Shown here: in pieces, positions 10,151-21,056 of the stretch
Numbering within the stretch: position 1 is the stretch's first letter
How the letters are laid out: each line of letters begins with the position of its first letter
Assembly (NCBI GenBank): GCA_964016985.1
Contig: OZ024823.1
Coordinates: 114,661,459 to 114,725,458, forward strand
From: Anodontia alba
Lineage: Eukaryota; Mollusca; Bivalvia; Lucinida; Lucinidae
Reading direction: 5' to 3'
DNA: 64,000 nt
Program-made: the position numbers and the translations under genes
The notes under the pieces: generated by a model
Told to the model about the DNA's origin: nothing
The model's input: only the letters and a program-made list of their open reading frames with translations
Database searches by the model: none

Positions 10151-10654
10151 TGTTGATGTTCATTCGATGTTTTGACAAGTTTGTGTATTTTGCATGAGCT
10201 AGAGATCAAAATATAACCTGGCTATTTTTTACCACACTTGTCCTAATTTCTTAACAAGGGCATTCCAGTATCTATTGATTTTTCAAAGCACTGCTGGGTA
10301 AGTTGAAAACAGCGTAAACCCTGATGTCTATACTTTTGCACAGGCATCTCTGTCCAAAAAAAAAAAAGATAGGGTAGTAACATTAATTGCATGCATAATC
10401 CAAGGAAAATGACATTTTATCCTTTTTTGCAACTCACCCAACACAGAAATGCTATGAGTCTCTACAATTAAAGGCAGGATTTATTATGTGCGCCCATTGT
10501 AGTCCCAGATTAGTATGTGCATACATTGTTCGCTAGTAGAATGTGCAAGGTCCATTCAATATGCAGTGCTGACCCATCAGATAAAGCGGACGCACAACCT
10601 GGTACACTTATTTAGTTGCAATTCAACATTTTCGCATAATATCTCCACTGAAGT

Positions 10655-10692
<38 letters not shown>
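10655..10692. repeat. Poly-T tract
   Basis: About 37 consecutive T. The 60-residue open frame across it is a low-complexity artefact. Confidence 0.85.
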
Positions 10693-10699
<7 letters not shown>

Positions 10700-11400
10700 G
10701 ACATTTTAACTAAAAAATAGAATGAAAATGTTTTCGGACTGTCAACTTTGGGGTATCATCAATCAACAGCCATGCGTTTATTAATTATGTGTTAAAGAGA
10801 TAATCTGTTTTGATGGAATTAGCGGCATATCCAGTAATTAATAAACAGTTGTTTGCATAGGTAGCATTTACACGTAATTTACAGGTATTAATGAGGTAAT
10901 CGGTACCTGTATTCTTTAGAAAAGATAGATAGATAGATAGCTTTGATTTTCGTTAACTCTGGAAACAATAATATATTCAAATTAGCAAACAAAAAGTCCC
11001 AGGGTGACGATTACATATTTATCTGTATTACATTTTATTTAGAGTGAACCATGCACTTACCCTTTATTTGAGGCCCTTTACATAAAAAAATGTTGGTAAA
11101 TACTTGCAAATTATATTGTTTACTTATTTAAGTTTCTATTCTTTTTATGCATTTGACAATGAATACTGTTGAACAATAATAAATGCGTTCTGGGGTGTCA
11201 ATTATAGGTAGGTCTGCTGATTGATAGTAAGTATACAAGTATATAGTGTCTTGTGTAGCTATTCAATATTAGAGGAACGGAACTTCCAAATTTTGTTTAT
11301 TTTATACTTTTTTTTCAGCATTGTGAGGCATATTTGTTGTTCAGTTAAAGGAAATAAACAATAAATAAAGGTGTCCTGGGGTGTCCTCCGGTATCTTCCT

Positions 11401-11536
11401 GTATCCTCCGGTGTCCTGGGATAACAAGACTGACCGCTTAAATCTATATCGGACCGTTATTGACCCGAAAGGAATCCAACGGTCCGATATAGATTTAAGG
11501 AGAATGCTTGTTGGTATGTTTGTTGGTATATACAAC
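11401..11536. mobile_element. Hairpin MITE with AAATCTATATCGGACCG arms
   Basis: The arms TTAAATCTATATCGGACCGT and ACGGTCCGATATAGATTTAA form a near-perfect palindrome. It belongs with copies at 17573, 25828, 26411 and 37999, and forms the right end of the possible larger element starting at 9250. Confidence 0.72.
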
Positions 11537-11539
11537 ACG

Positions 11540-12540
11540 TTTGTTTGCCTGACATGGTTTTAATTTGCACAGTCGGACAGAAACGAAACGATTTTATTGA
11601 ACCGGACAGGAATGAACACTCATTTGACGATGCAAACATTACTTCATTAGAATGACACTATTTTAGTTCCTATTGTGCTTGCTTTAGAAACTACAGATGT
11701 GTTCAAATGGTTTACAGAGGTTTCGCGACTTGCAAAATCGCAACATGTACTTCTTCTCATTCATATAAGCCTCCTCTCAGTAGGAGCACACCCCCCACCC
11801 CCACCCCCCACCCCGCCGCACACGAGGTAGGTTGAATGTAGGCGTGTACAATTTTTCACCTCTTGCACTTTCGCGGAAAGAGGTTTCGCTACCTATACGT
11901 TTTCGCTACTTGAGAGTTCGCAGCCTGTATGTTTTCGCCACCATTTCGGATACAAGTAGTTTATAAAGGTACTTGAATGAGTAAATTCAAACGTTTATAA
12001 TAGACTTATACATGAGAAAAGCATACTATAAGATTATAGAAATATATTTAAGGATTACAGACGAAACGGCACAGACAACAGTTGTCCCTATTAAAACTTC
12101 CCCAGATCCAAATACGCCCCCAAAATTTTACCAAATAGGCCCCATAAGTACGGACAGTTTATTGTAACAACAAGAATTTGCTCAGCTGCACTATTTTATC
12201 AATATAACTGGATATTATGATGTACTGCCATGTTTAGATATTTGTAAAAGGATGTTCGTTCATAAACTTTATTTTAGCACATGAAGAAATATTACGTGGG
12301 AATTAAATATCTATTATTATACGGACGGTTTTAAGAACTCCCTTTCCCCCCCTCGGACAATTGCAAATTGGAATAGCCTTAAAACAGAGACTGTCTCTTC
12401 GGAGACAATAAAAGGGGTTTTTTAGGCCAAAATATAATATCCTAGGTTTGAGCAGGGGCAATGTATGGATTGCCTACCTCTGGGGACTTTTGTAAATGGT
12501 TTTAATCTGCTGGTGGCTTTGTCACAAATTCATTTATTCA
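11540..12540. other. No gene; C-rich tract at 11788-11815
   Basis: The stretch is AT-rich except for runs of four to seven C around 11788-11815, which on the minus strand are G runs able to form a quadruplex. No coding or transposon signature was recognised. Confidence 0.5.
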
Positions 12541-12543
<3 letters not shown>

Positions 12544-12587
<44 letters not shown>

Positions 12588-12588
12588 T
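12544..12588. repeat. (GT)n microsatellite
   Basis: About 22 GT units directly abutting the 5' side of the LINE fragment at 12600. The Cys-Val open frames across it are artefacts. Confidence 0.95.
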
Positions 12589-12599
12589 ATCTTATGTGC

Positions 12600-13160
12600 C
12601 ACACTACAAATCTGCCATCATGGTCACAGTTGACCGAGAGCAGTATCGAGAGAAAGAAAACCTGGAACAAGTCCAGCGCAGAGCTGCCCGCTTCGTTCAT
12701 CGAAACTACACCGAACGAACACCAGGATGTGTCACCAACATGGTCCAGAGCCTTGGTAGGGTCTCTACAGCATAGACAGTTCACAGATAGACTCTCTATG
12801 TTTTCCGTATTCAGAATGGTTTGGTCAATGTCACTACAGACTACACCCAACCAAACGACACTCGTACGAGAGGTTCCCAACGTCTGCGTCAACTACAGGC
12901 AACCAAAGACGTATATACAAGTATTCCTTTTACCCTCGTACTATCGGTGATTGGAATCGACTACCTACCTCTGTTACCGAGATCCGTACCCTGCAGGAAT
13001 TCAGCGAAGGCCTCTCAAGCCAGTCTTCCCTACTAGTGCGATCCTACTAGAACAACACCAATATGTACATAGTTTTAACTGGGGATGTGGGGCATTTATA
13101 CAGGGTAACCGACAATCTTAGAAGATTTCTACCCTTATTGTGGAAGAAGAAGAAGAATTG
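12600..13160 (+). pseudogene. LINE 3' end: reverse-transcriptase C terminus plus tail
   Basis: In two plus-strand frames the sequence reads LEQVQRRAARFVHRNY, then (after a frameshift near 12770) NVTTDYTQPNDTRTRGSQ, and in a third frame a stretch ending in an IGDWNRLPTSV-like motif. This is the familiar end of ORF2 in jockey/CR1-like non-LTR retrotransposons. A short 3' UTR ends in GAAGAAGAAGAAGAA at about 13143-13157, a typical simple-repeat tail. The copy is 5'-truncated and dead. Confidence 0.85.
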
Positions 13161-14185
13161 TTTGCACATCACCTGTTACAACAATTAATCTTGCGTGATT
13201 ACCTATATGGAAATTTGGTCTTAATTACTCTCACCTACTGACACAGAAAATGACTCAGAATTCCAGCCAAAATATAAATTAGTAGAACTAAAAGAGCACG
13301 ATATTTTAGGAGTTTTATTGGGTGGAAATTGGCCAAGGCGCGCGCGTGTTACTAAGAGCGTGCGCGCGCGTATATGTGGTGTACGTGAATGCGAGAGTGT
13401 GTGGTTCTCATTTAATAACACTGGTTTGCTATGCGAATAGAAATTGTTAAAAGTCTGTTGATCTGGTAAATTACTGTTTGCTTAGTTCTGTTTATACGAT
13501 TAATTACGGTTATTGGTGCTCTTGATCTGATCTAGGATGACAGTGTTATCATGGCTTAAAAAAAAAGAGAACATCCTGATCGGATCTGGGTCTACGCTGT
13601 TTGTTCAGACCCGTTTGTCGGTATATACGTAGACTACACCGTTTCGCGTGGCACACTTCATTTATATAATAGTCAAAGCCGAAAATGTCCATCGAGCTGG
13701 GTAGAAGTGAAACCTTCTGGATGGCGAAATCACTACGAATATCGAGTGGCAAAACCTCTTCCGGAAGGGCGCGAAACCTCTAGGCACGGTACTGCAAGGT
13801 AGCGAATCCCTCATTTAACTTGTCCTCTGAGAAGTATATGTGCATTTGCAACACATCACTATTTGCTTATTGGAAAGGCTTTCGAAAAGCTTGAAATCTG
13901 CGTGCTTCACGTGCTATTTGCAAAAGCCAATACTTATTGGTTGGTAACGTGTGTTTCGATTCATTTCAGCTATTCGGCTAACTTATACACACAGCAGCTA
14001 TAGTCGGATAATAGAAGTATCCCGGTCACCCAATTTTGGACTGGTTCACATCATTTTCTCAAGCCGCGAATGAATGCTTATTAGTAAATTATAGGAAGTA
14101 AACTGCTACTGGAAAAGGGACCTTTCCCCAGTGAGTGCCCTGTTCGTTACCCATGTTACCAGTAGGCTGTTCTTTCAACAGTTTA
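13160..14185. other. No gene; alternating CG/CA tract at 13338-13372
   Basis: No coding or repeat family was recognised. Around 13338-13372 the sequence alternates purine and pyrimidine (GCGCGCGCGTGTT, then GTGCGCGCGCGTATATGTG), a composition that favours Z-DNA. A fragment of the CAGATC/CTGATC hairpin repeat may lie near 13575-13605. Confidence 0.45.
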
Positions 14186-14214
14186 TATTATTATTATTAT
14201 TATTATTATTATTC

Positions 14215-14266
<52 letters not shown>
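14186..14266. repeat. (TTA)n followed by (CT)n microsatellite
   Basis: About nine TTA units, then about 24 CT/TC units, followed to 14350 by a degenerate GTCTGTCTG-rich stretch. The Leu/Ser-rich frame over it is an artefact. Confidence 0.95.
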
Positions 14267-14268
<2 letters not shown>

Positions 14269-14598
14269 CTCAGTGTAAGTTGTTTGTCTTCTGTCTGCCT
14301 GACGACCCGCCTGGCCGGTCTGTCTGTACGTCCGTCTGTCTGTCTGTCAGTCTGTGTATCTATGCATGACTGACCCCAAGCCTAACGGGCACCTTCTCAG
14401 TTTGACCTATTAAAACTTGAGCGCGTGAATTTAAACTAGGACTGCGTACTTCAGGTTGGGATGCACTCGCGTCTTGTATGCAACTTTCCTGGTTTCTCTT
14501 ATAGTCAATGAAAGGTTTTTAGCGGAGAAAACAATGGGTCGGTGTAGCTCTAGAAGAAATATCTGAGACATGCTGACCCAAGGTACTTGCCTGAAATA

Positions 14599-14929
14599 CA
14601 GTCGACTCTCGTTATCTCGAATTCCAAGGGACTCTCTGAAATACTTCGAGATATCCGTACCTCGACATATCAGAGTTACAGAATTGAGGAAAAAAATATT
14701 CGAACAACTACATTTAACAAGTATATGTGTAATTGGACTCTTGAAATTAGAGATATATTGAAAATATTGTGGAAAAGAGGAGAAATTGCACCTTAGGAGC
14801 AATTTCTCCTCTTTTCCAAAATATTTTTTACCTGTTGTTAGATTTTCATATTCAGGCGGGGACCAGATTTTCACTTCGAGATAAGCGGTTATTCGAGATA
14901 AGCGAGGTCGAGATAACGAGAGTCAACTG
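14599..14929. mobile_element. pogo/Tigger-like MITE, copy 1
   Basis: Flanked by TA at 14597-14598 and 14930-14931. It starts CAGTCGACTCTCGTTATCTC and ends GAGATAACGAGAGTCAACTG. The centre is a palindrome (GAGGAGAAATTGC / GCAATTTCTCCTC). It is 331 bp with no transposase. The inverse-oriented sister copy is at 32504-32833. The CAGT ends and TA target fit the pogo/Tigger branch of Tc1/mariner; the 147-residue frame over it is not a gene. Confidence 0.88.
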
Positions 14930-15329
14930 TAGTTATGTCCGGGTGTTTAGCAGGCTGTACAGGCTGAAACTATTCCAAACTTTGATCGGCAATGCACATT
15001 CATGTTTATTTGCATGGAACGACATTTGATAACATTTAACTTGATTTGCCAACCGGCTTCTCACTGAGCAAGACTATTTAAGTCCTATTCTGTAGTCTTA
15101 TTCATAAGTTATGCTCCTACAAAGGACACAGACGCCTGCGAACAGATGTATTGAGATCCTCGAGTTATCCGGCAGATTACTGATAAAAATAAGAAAAAAG
15201 GCCGACCAAAGGACGGAATCCGTGAGGGACTCCGGATAAGACTGGGACCGGGTCTGACGCTTGGCCATCAAAGACTACGAACGTACACGTTGAGAGTGTT
15301 CAGATAACCACAAACTAATCCACTTATGG

Positions 15330-16034
15330 ATGGATCCTCTTATCCATAATGCACTTATGTAAAAGCCTCCTGTGTGTAACCTTGTCAAAGGCCTTAGTGC
15401 TTACATCTGCTTGTGCCAACGATTTACAACACCATCCCGGTTACTGGCAAATTTGTAAAAACATGGAAAGGCTGGGTTTCGCAAGATCTCTGACTTCGGA
15501 ATTCATGCTGACAGTCAGCAAGAATGCTTTCTGAGGCCAAATATGTATCGATATTGTTAACGACTGTAGGCTCAAGAGTCTTGCAAAAGAAGTATGTGAG
15601 CGACACAGGTCTATAGTTTACAGGGTCACACTTCTCCCTTTTCTGAATACTGGTGCACACTTGCTTGTCACCAGTCATCTGGAACCGAACCCTGAGTAGT
15701 ACAGGCATTGTATATGTAAGCAAGTGCAGTAACAATCATAGTCCTACATTCGTTAATTAACTTGGCATTCAGGCGATCTGATCCAGATGCTTTATGTATA
15801 TTACATCTTTTCAACTGCTTTTTCAACCACGATCGAGTCAACAGTTTTATATAACCTACATGGGGGAGAGTGGACCGGTTCTTTTGGCGAAAGAAAGTGA
15901 TCCACTCGCCCTTGTATACGGGCTTTGACAAATGACCGAAACCTTTTAACTGTATTAATACGGGTAGGACTGTTTGGATCAAGCTCATCATCAGCCAAAA
16001 TAGCTATAGGAGTCAGCGCGCGCAGACAGACAGA

Positions 16035-16035
<1 letters not shown>
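15330..16035 (-). pseudogene. LINE reverse-transcriptase N-terminal fragment
   Basis: Read on the minus strand, broken frames give LKRCNIHKASGSDRLNAKLI, a GSVPDDW motif, then CDPVNYRPVSLT, ILADCQHEFRSQRSC and, near 15390-15360, a KAFDKV motif. These are the finger and early palm blocks of a non-LTR reverse transcriptase. The catalytic FADD block is absent because the copy stops near 15330. Frameshifts near 15670 and 15730 show it is dead. Confidence 0.85.

Positions 16036-16078
<43 letters not shown>
16036..16078. repeat. (CA)n microsatellite
   Basis: About 20 CA units, reading (GT)n on the minus strand, immediately 5' of the minus-strand LINE fragment. Confidence 0.95.
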
Positions 16079-16082
<4 letters not shown>

Positions 16083-16275
16083 AATAAGGCTTGTGCGACC
16101 AGCGAAGACAGATCAGCCTGCGCATCCGCGCAGTCTAATCAGAGACTTCGCTGATCGCATGTGACTTCTACAGCCTCCGGGCTATCCTAAGAGGGATGAA
16201 CAAGAACCCTTGCTATACTTGGTGGCTGTACAGGCTGATCTGAGTCTTTGCTGGTCACACAGGTCTTATTGTAGG
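16083..16275. mobile_element. GATCAGCCTGC-type repeat, well-preserved copy
   Basis: It opens AATAAGGCTTGTGCGACCAG and closes with CTGGTCACACAGGTCTTATT, which are inverted repeats. Inside are AGATCAGCCTGCGCATCCGC and its inverse. About 190 bp, non-coding; this copy best defines the family's ends. Confidence 0.7.
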
Positions 16276-16424
16276 TTTTGTAATGCGCTGGCTCAGTTAT
16301 TAGAAACATGCTCCCAATAAACCCAATAAACATCTTTCAGAATCTTCTGGACATGTGCTATGGACCTCTTACATGTATAATGATTTTAATACCTATATAG
16401 GCTATTAGACTTGCGAGCAATGAG

Positions 16425-16455
16425 ATTTTTTTTTTTTTTCTTTTTTTTTTTTACA
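16425..16455. repeat. Poly-T tract
   Basis: Two T runs interrupted by a single C. A further 16779-16812 poly-A tract lies nearby. No associated body was recognised for either. Confidence 0.8.
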
Positions 16456-16778
16456 ACTTATTGTTCTCTGTAGTGAACCATAGAATTTTTTTTTGTCTTA
16501 GCAGGTATGTACCTTTCCATTGCAGTCAGAAACTCGATCTTAAACTTGACCTATATTGCATGCAATGACATATTTGTTAAGTCCTGGGAAAGGAAGTCAT
16601 TTCTTAACCTGCCATGTGGTCAGTTAGACAAGTCATACATGCCGTGATTATACAATATGTATTTCAACTTTCTTTTGTTAAATACATATACTATGCTGTG
16701 TACTATCCAATAAATATATTATGTTCTCTAGTACCACTGTGTGCATGCAGCTTGTGTTACGCCCTTACATGGAGGAAT

Positions 16779-16783
16779 TTTCC

Positions 16784-16812
<29 letters not shown>
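16779..16812. repeat. Poly-A tract
   Basis: About 30 A. The region between 16456 and 16925 has no gene. Confidence 0.85.
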
Positions 16813-16814
<2 letters not shown>

Positions 16815-16924
16815 GATACAACGAACATGGCTTCGTAGTTAACCTCAGAAATACAAAGCCATGTATTGGAATTTCACATTAGCAGAATTACTACCCGCCA
16901 GTACTGATAGAAATTTCACTTCAC

Positions 16925-17250
16925 TTCCATTCAATTCAATAACTTGTCTGTCATTCGGACACCACTGATAACTGAGATTATTTGTCTCCATTTTGAGCCG
17001 TCTTCAACAGCCCTTGTGAGCTCGTGAAGCGAAGACCAGTCCAGTCCTTGACTTGTCTTCCCATCTTTTTCTGCCTGCCATTTTTTGCCCATTCAACTGC
17101 ACCTTGCAGAATTGTTTTCGCCATGCCCGAAGAACGTGAGCTGTTAACCGTACCATCTGAGGTTTCGCTTCTTTACCACAGTGAGGAGGCCATCATGGAC
17201 ACATGGCATCTCGGATTTGCTTGCAGACGTCCTAATTGGTGATGTGGCCT
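16925..17250 (-). pseudogene. LINE ORF2 extreme C-terminal fragment
   Basis: The minus strand reads VVKKRNLRWYG, then after a frameshift SSGMAKTILQGAVE, GRQKKMGRQVKDWTG and a tail toward SVISGVRMTDK. This is the end of a non-LTR retrotransposon ORF2 of a type different from those at 6780 and 12600. The plus-strand frame here (17024-17242) is its shadow. Confidence 0.78.
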
Positions 17251-17313
17251 AGTACGAGATGTTTAGATGACATATATTTAGATTTTGTTGAACGATATTA
17301 TAATAAAAGCAAA

Positions 17314-17376
17314 CTAAACAAAACAAAATAAATAAATAAATAAATTTAATTAATTAATTAATTAATTAATTAATCC
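17314..17376. repeat. (AAAT)n / (TTAA)n simple repeat
   Basis: AATA units followed by about eight TTAA units, adjoining the LINE fragment at 16925-17250 on the side away from its 3' end. Confidence 0.9.
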
Positions 17377-17572
17377 GTCTAACAAAAGGTAACCGAGAAA
17401 GTTAAAATGATTCAACGGAGGTCAGTAAAAATGAGTTTCCAATGATAAGTCGTCATCATACAGTAGCGCGACTGAGATGAGTATCATTGGATGGTGGTCT
17501 CTTAAGAACACAGCTTACTCTTTTGTACAAATTAATACATATATATAGCGTGGATGCCATACTGAATCGGTT

Positions 17573-17681
17573 ACCCGGTAAGCATTCTACATAAATCTAT
17601 AGCGGGCCGTTATCGGCCTGTCCGGGTAGCTGACGGGCCCATAATGGCCCGCTGTAGATTTATAAAGAATGCTAGCTGGGT
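17573..17681. mobile_element. Hairpin MITE (CCCAGYTAGCATTCT family)
   Basis: It starts CCCGGTAAGCATTCTACATA and ends AAAGAATGCTAGCTGGG. The whole ~109 bp is one palindrome with arms ATAGCGGGCCGTTATCGGCC and GGCCCATAATGGCCCGCTGT around a GGGTAGCTGACGGG centre. Short, with no coding potential. Confidence 0.85.
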
Positions 17682-17904
17682 ATGCCTCGAACATGCCATG
17701 ATATACACAGGTCACATTCAATTCATCTGTCTGTAACTATAAGTATTCATTCTTTCCTATTACAAATGTTCTTGAGCTAATCTCGTCCAAATCTAATAGC
17801 TTGACTCCTTTCAGGGATATGGATTTACGATCAGGAGAGGTACATTTAAGTTGTTTTGTCGCCTTCTAGAAATGGGTCAACTCTAAAAGGATAGAATTTG
17901 CTTC

Positions 17905-17905
<1 letters not shown>

Positions 17906-17972
<67 letters not shown>

Positions 17973-17976
17973 GTTG
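17906..17976. repeat. (GT)n microsatellite
   Basis: About 35 GT units with one TT interruption. The sequences flanking it, AACTCTAAAAGGATAGAATTTG and ATATTCTATCCTTTTAGAGTA, are an inverted repeat (about 17880-18010), so the microsatellite sits in the loop of a hairpin. Confidence 0.92.
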
Positions 17977-18150
17977 GGGTGGGGGCTGCATATTCTATCC
18001 TTTTAGAGTAGACCCCTTTGCAGACGGGGTACGAATAACAGGAAAACAAACAGAAAAATCATAGATCGCCCAGAATGGCCGAAAATATACCAGTTCCGTT
18101 AAATCATTTTTCATCTCTTGGTATGTCAAAATAAAATATTTTGGGATTTT

Positions 18151-18152
<2 letters not shown>

Positions 18153-18207
<55 letters not shown>
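18153..18207. repeat. (GA)n microsatellite
   Basis: About 27 GA units. The Arg/Glu and Ser/Leu frames across it are artefacts; the open frame downstream to 18486 resembles nothing I know. Confidence 0.95.
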
Positions 18208-18210
<3 letters not shown>

Positions 18211-18489
18211 CTCCTTAGATACAAAATAAAATCCAACAAAACTCAAGGCTATGGCATCACGACAATGTCTATACGGTGTAATGTTGCCCGGCGCCTGAGA
18301 GACCTCCGTTACGACGTCGTTTGTTGCAATGGTAATAGCGTTACCTATACATACTTATATATCTATCTTCGCTTAGAGGACGATGCACATGGTATATTTT
18401 CTGCCGCCGATACTAGGGTGACAAACATTGTGCCTTTCCTGTTCTTTTCCGCTCAACCGGTCAATTCTGAAAAGGGTTCTACTTAAGGT

Positions 18490-19898
18490 CACTACTGACG
18501 CCTGTTGCAGTTTTTTTATCCCACTGATAGATTTTCTTTAAATTCTTGATTTTGCTTTTCCATTTCATTGTAAAAGTTATAAAACAATAAAAAAGCTGAA
18601 GTCACTACCTGGTATCAGAGTTCTGGTGCATCAAAGATGTACCCCCTTTGGCATTTTTCTTCAAAGTTGTTCTAGGCCGAAAATCATTCTAACCCAGCAA
18701 CTAACACCTATGAGATACCTTCAGTTATTGAAACAGAATGACATTAAAATATGCAAACTGTAGGAAAGCCTTCAGGATGTAAAGCAAACAAATATACCTA
18801 ATAGTCAACAGTTTTTCCACCGAATGGGAAAACTTTACTGTAGTTTTAACGGAAATTACTAAAAATCCAAATATTAAAAACACTTCTCAACAATAAGTTT
18901 TCATTACTACTTATTGTGTAGTTTTATTCTGAAATGACATAAAATTTCACCACCTGTGAAACGAGATGATGCTTGATAATAAACCCCACCCCCGAAATAG
19001 CAAAATTCTATTTTTTTTCTAAATAATTGAACAGTTTTGATAAATTCAATCAGTTTCAAAAGATCAGTATTGCTTTAAAATGGATGTTGTCACATTCTAG
19101 ATATATAGAGACAATCTGAACAATAATGAACATCAAAACGATAATTTGTCTTTGCAAATAGTTATGCATTGTAATCCCACCCCTGGTTTCTAGGAACATA
19201 CGCTCAACATGATAAAAATGTGATTAAAATGGTTCAAATAGCCACATAAATATAATTCGTATGTTTAATAAATACATCTTATTTGAGTATTCGTCTAATA
19301 AATAAAAAGTTATACTGAATGATATGCATGCGTTGCACAGCTGGAAGACTGGATGAGTTTAAATGGCGAATTTTGGTGATTTTACCACCAAATTGCTAAA
19401 TCAAGGGCAATGCCATACACACTTTTTATGTAAACTGGTGTACTTGTCTTGGGGATTAATCAAATGGATACTACCATAAAAGTTTTATTGTAACCTGATC
19501 TCCTGTATGAAAATTATTAGATTAAAACATGAATTTTACCCATTTTTCCAAATAAATCCTATAATTAGGGGCAACAACTCCTACAAGAATAAATACAAAA
19601 CATGTCAGAAGTATTTAATGTGTGCAGTCTGTTATAACTAAGTTTCGTCTTGTCTTAAAAATAGATTGTTAAGATATTGCATTAGTATTGTTAGTACGTT
19701 TTTTTCCCATATAGTACAAGAGTTAAATAGTGATCAGGGGCAAAACCCATGTTAGAATGAAAAAACAAAAATTAAAAAAGAAAACAAAATAGGTTTATCT
19801 TAGTATAATTGCATTTCAAGTGTAATGTCAATGTATATGTGCAAGTTTCAAATGAATAGGCTAGCATATGCTCAAGTTTTAAGGCAAAATCTAATTCT
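18490..19898. other. AT-rich stretch without recognised features
   Basis: No open frame of interest, MITE end or tandem repeat was recognised over about 1.4 kb. Confidence 0.5.
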
Positions 19899-20176
19899 CA
19901 TTACAAAAACATGCCTATTTAAATATATAGAAAATTTCACCCCAAAAAACTGAAAATTTTCCGATAAAAATCTCTGATATTTTTCATATTTCTGCTCAAA
20001 ACATAGATTGTGGATACTCGTTAGAACCGCCTCGGCGAGGCGGTTCTAACGGGTACCCACAATCTATGTTTTGTGCAGAAATAAGAAAAATATTGTATAC
20101 CCCTGTAAACCCCAGTTTTACTGTATAAAAGTGGGATTTAAGGGGGTCAAAATTACATAGGCGTGTTTTCGTGATG
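19899..20176. mobile_element. ~280-bp hairpin MITE (CACGAAAACAYGCCTAT family), copy 1
   Basis: The ends are CATTACAAAAACATGCCTAT and ATAGGCGTGTTTTCGTGATG. The centre is an ~85-bp palindrome: GAGCAGAAATATG-type flanks, then ACATAGATTGTGG, GTTAGAACCGCCTCG and their complements. A second hairpin pairs TAAACCCCAG with GTGGGATTTAAGGG. Other copies: 22559, 23949, 25878 (truncated), 37078 (truncated), 38655, 56329 and 63407. Confidence 0.88.
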
Positions 20177-20532
20177 TGTCTTGCAAGTTGTTGTTACTGG
20201 TAACAGTAGTGGCCTTTAATCATATGTCTTTAAAGTTAATTCTGGTAAATCTGCAGGTTATATGATTGAACATTTGTTCCAGCAAGTCTAGTGCATTCTT
20301 ATGGAACAAGAGTTAGAGAAAATAAATGTTTTATTATTCCCAAAATGAAAGATTTCGGTAAGAAGTCATTTGCTGTAGTCTATGGAATAGCCTCTCCCAT
20401 CATATATCTGCGAATCATATATCTGGAAGAATCATATATCCCAAATCATATATCATATATCTGGGAGATATCTGATAAATTAAAAAAGGCTATAAAAGGC
20501 TAAAAGCTTACTTTTTAGACTCTTAGAGCATA

Positions 20533-21056
20533 TTATTATCCCCACATTTGTTTTTTTTTGAAAAAAATAAAAAAAAAAATAAATAAAAATAAATAAATAA
20601 AAAGCGATAGGGATATTGTGAATGCCTCTATCCGTCCGTCCGACCGTCCGTCCGTCCGTCTGACCGACCGTCCATCCGCTCGTCCGACCGACCGACTGAC
20701 CCGCAGTCTGTCCGTCCGTCCGTCTGTCTGTCACGCTATCTCCTCCTAAACCACTGGGCGGAATTCTACCGTGCGTCCGTCCTTCCGTGTGTCCGTCGTT
20801 CGTCCAGCTGTCTGTCACGCTATCTCCTCCTAAACCACTGGGCGGAATTCTACCGTGCGTCCGTCCTTCCGTGTGTCCGTCGTTCGTCCAGCTGTCTGTC
20901 ACGCTATCTCCTCCTAAACCATTGGGCGGAATTTAACCGAACTTGTTACATGTTTATCCGTTTATCTGTCCGTCCTTCCGTCCGTCAGTCATGCTATTAG
21001 CATTATTAGCAACGAGCGTGGGGATTTGCAATGGCGCACCATCGACTGCGCATTCT
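20533..21056. mobile_element. Repeat element with CCGTCCGT array and 84-bp tandem units
   Basis: An opening TATTATCCCCAC and a closing GTGGGGATTTGCAATG suggest element boundaries. Inside are a CCGT-rich stretch (20625-20725) and about 2.5 tandem copies of an 84-bp unit beginning TCACGCTATCTCC (20731, 20815, 20899). Because 84 is a multiple of three, the minus strand shows a repetitive 140-residue open frame, which I do not take as a gene. Layout is similar to 57358-58372. Confidence 0.6.

Larger units (their letters stand above)
9250..11536. mobile_element. Possible 2.3 kb element with MITE-like ends and GGACACC inverted repeats
   Basis: The left end, CCCAGTTAACATTCTACTTAA, continues into CGGTCTTATTACCCCAGGACACCGG and a short GGACACC(C/G)-rich array to about 9370. 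The right end mirrors it: GGTGTCC repeats from about 11370, GGTGTCCTGGGATAACAAGAC, then a palindrome ending GGAGAATGCTTGTTGG. The ends resemble the hairpin family at 17573, 25828 and 37999. The interior shows no transposase frame, so it is either a non-autonomous element or two separate related insertions. Confidence 0.5.

Noticed and set aside
12530..12892. 120-residue minus-strand frame
   Set aside because: It is the antisense of a LINE fragment and a (GT)n tract.
14431..14874. 147-residue minus-strand frame
   Set aside because: It falls almost entirely within a TA-flanked MITE and has no recognisable domain.
17024..17242. 72-residue plus-strand frame with signal-peptide-like start
   Set aside because: It is the antisense shadow of a LINE C-terminal fragment.
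20480..20902. 140-residue minus-strand frame with 28-residue repeats
   Set aside because: The repetition comes from an 84-bp tandem unit in a CCGT-rich element; composition is simple-repeat-like and there is no start context or homology.
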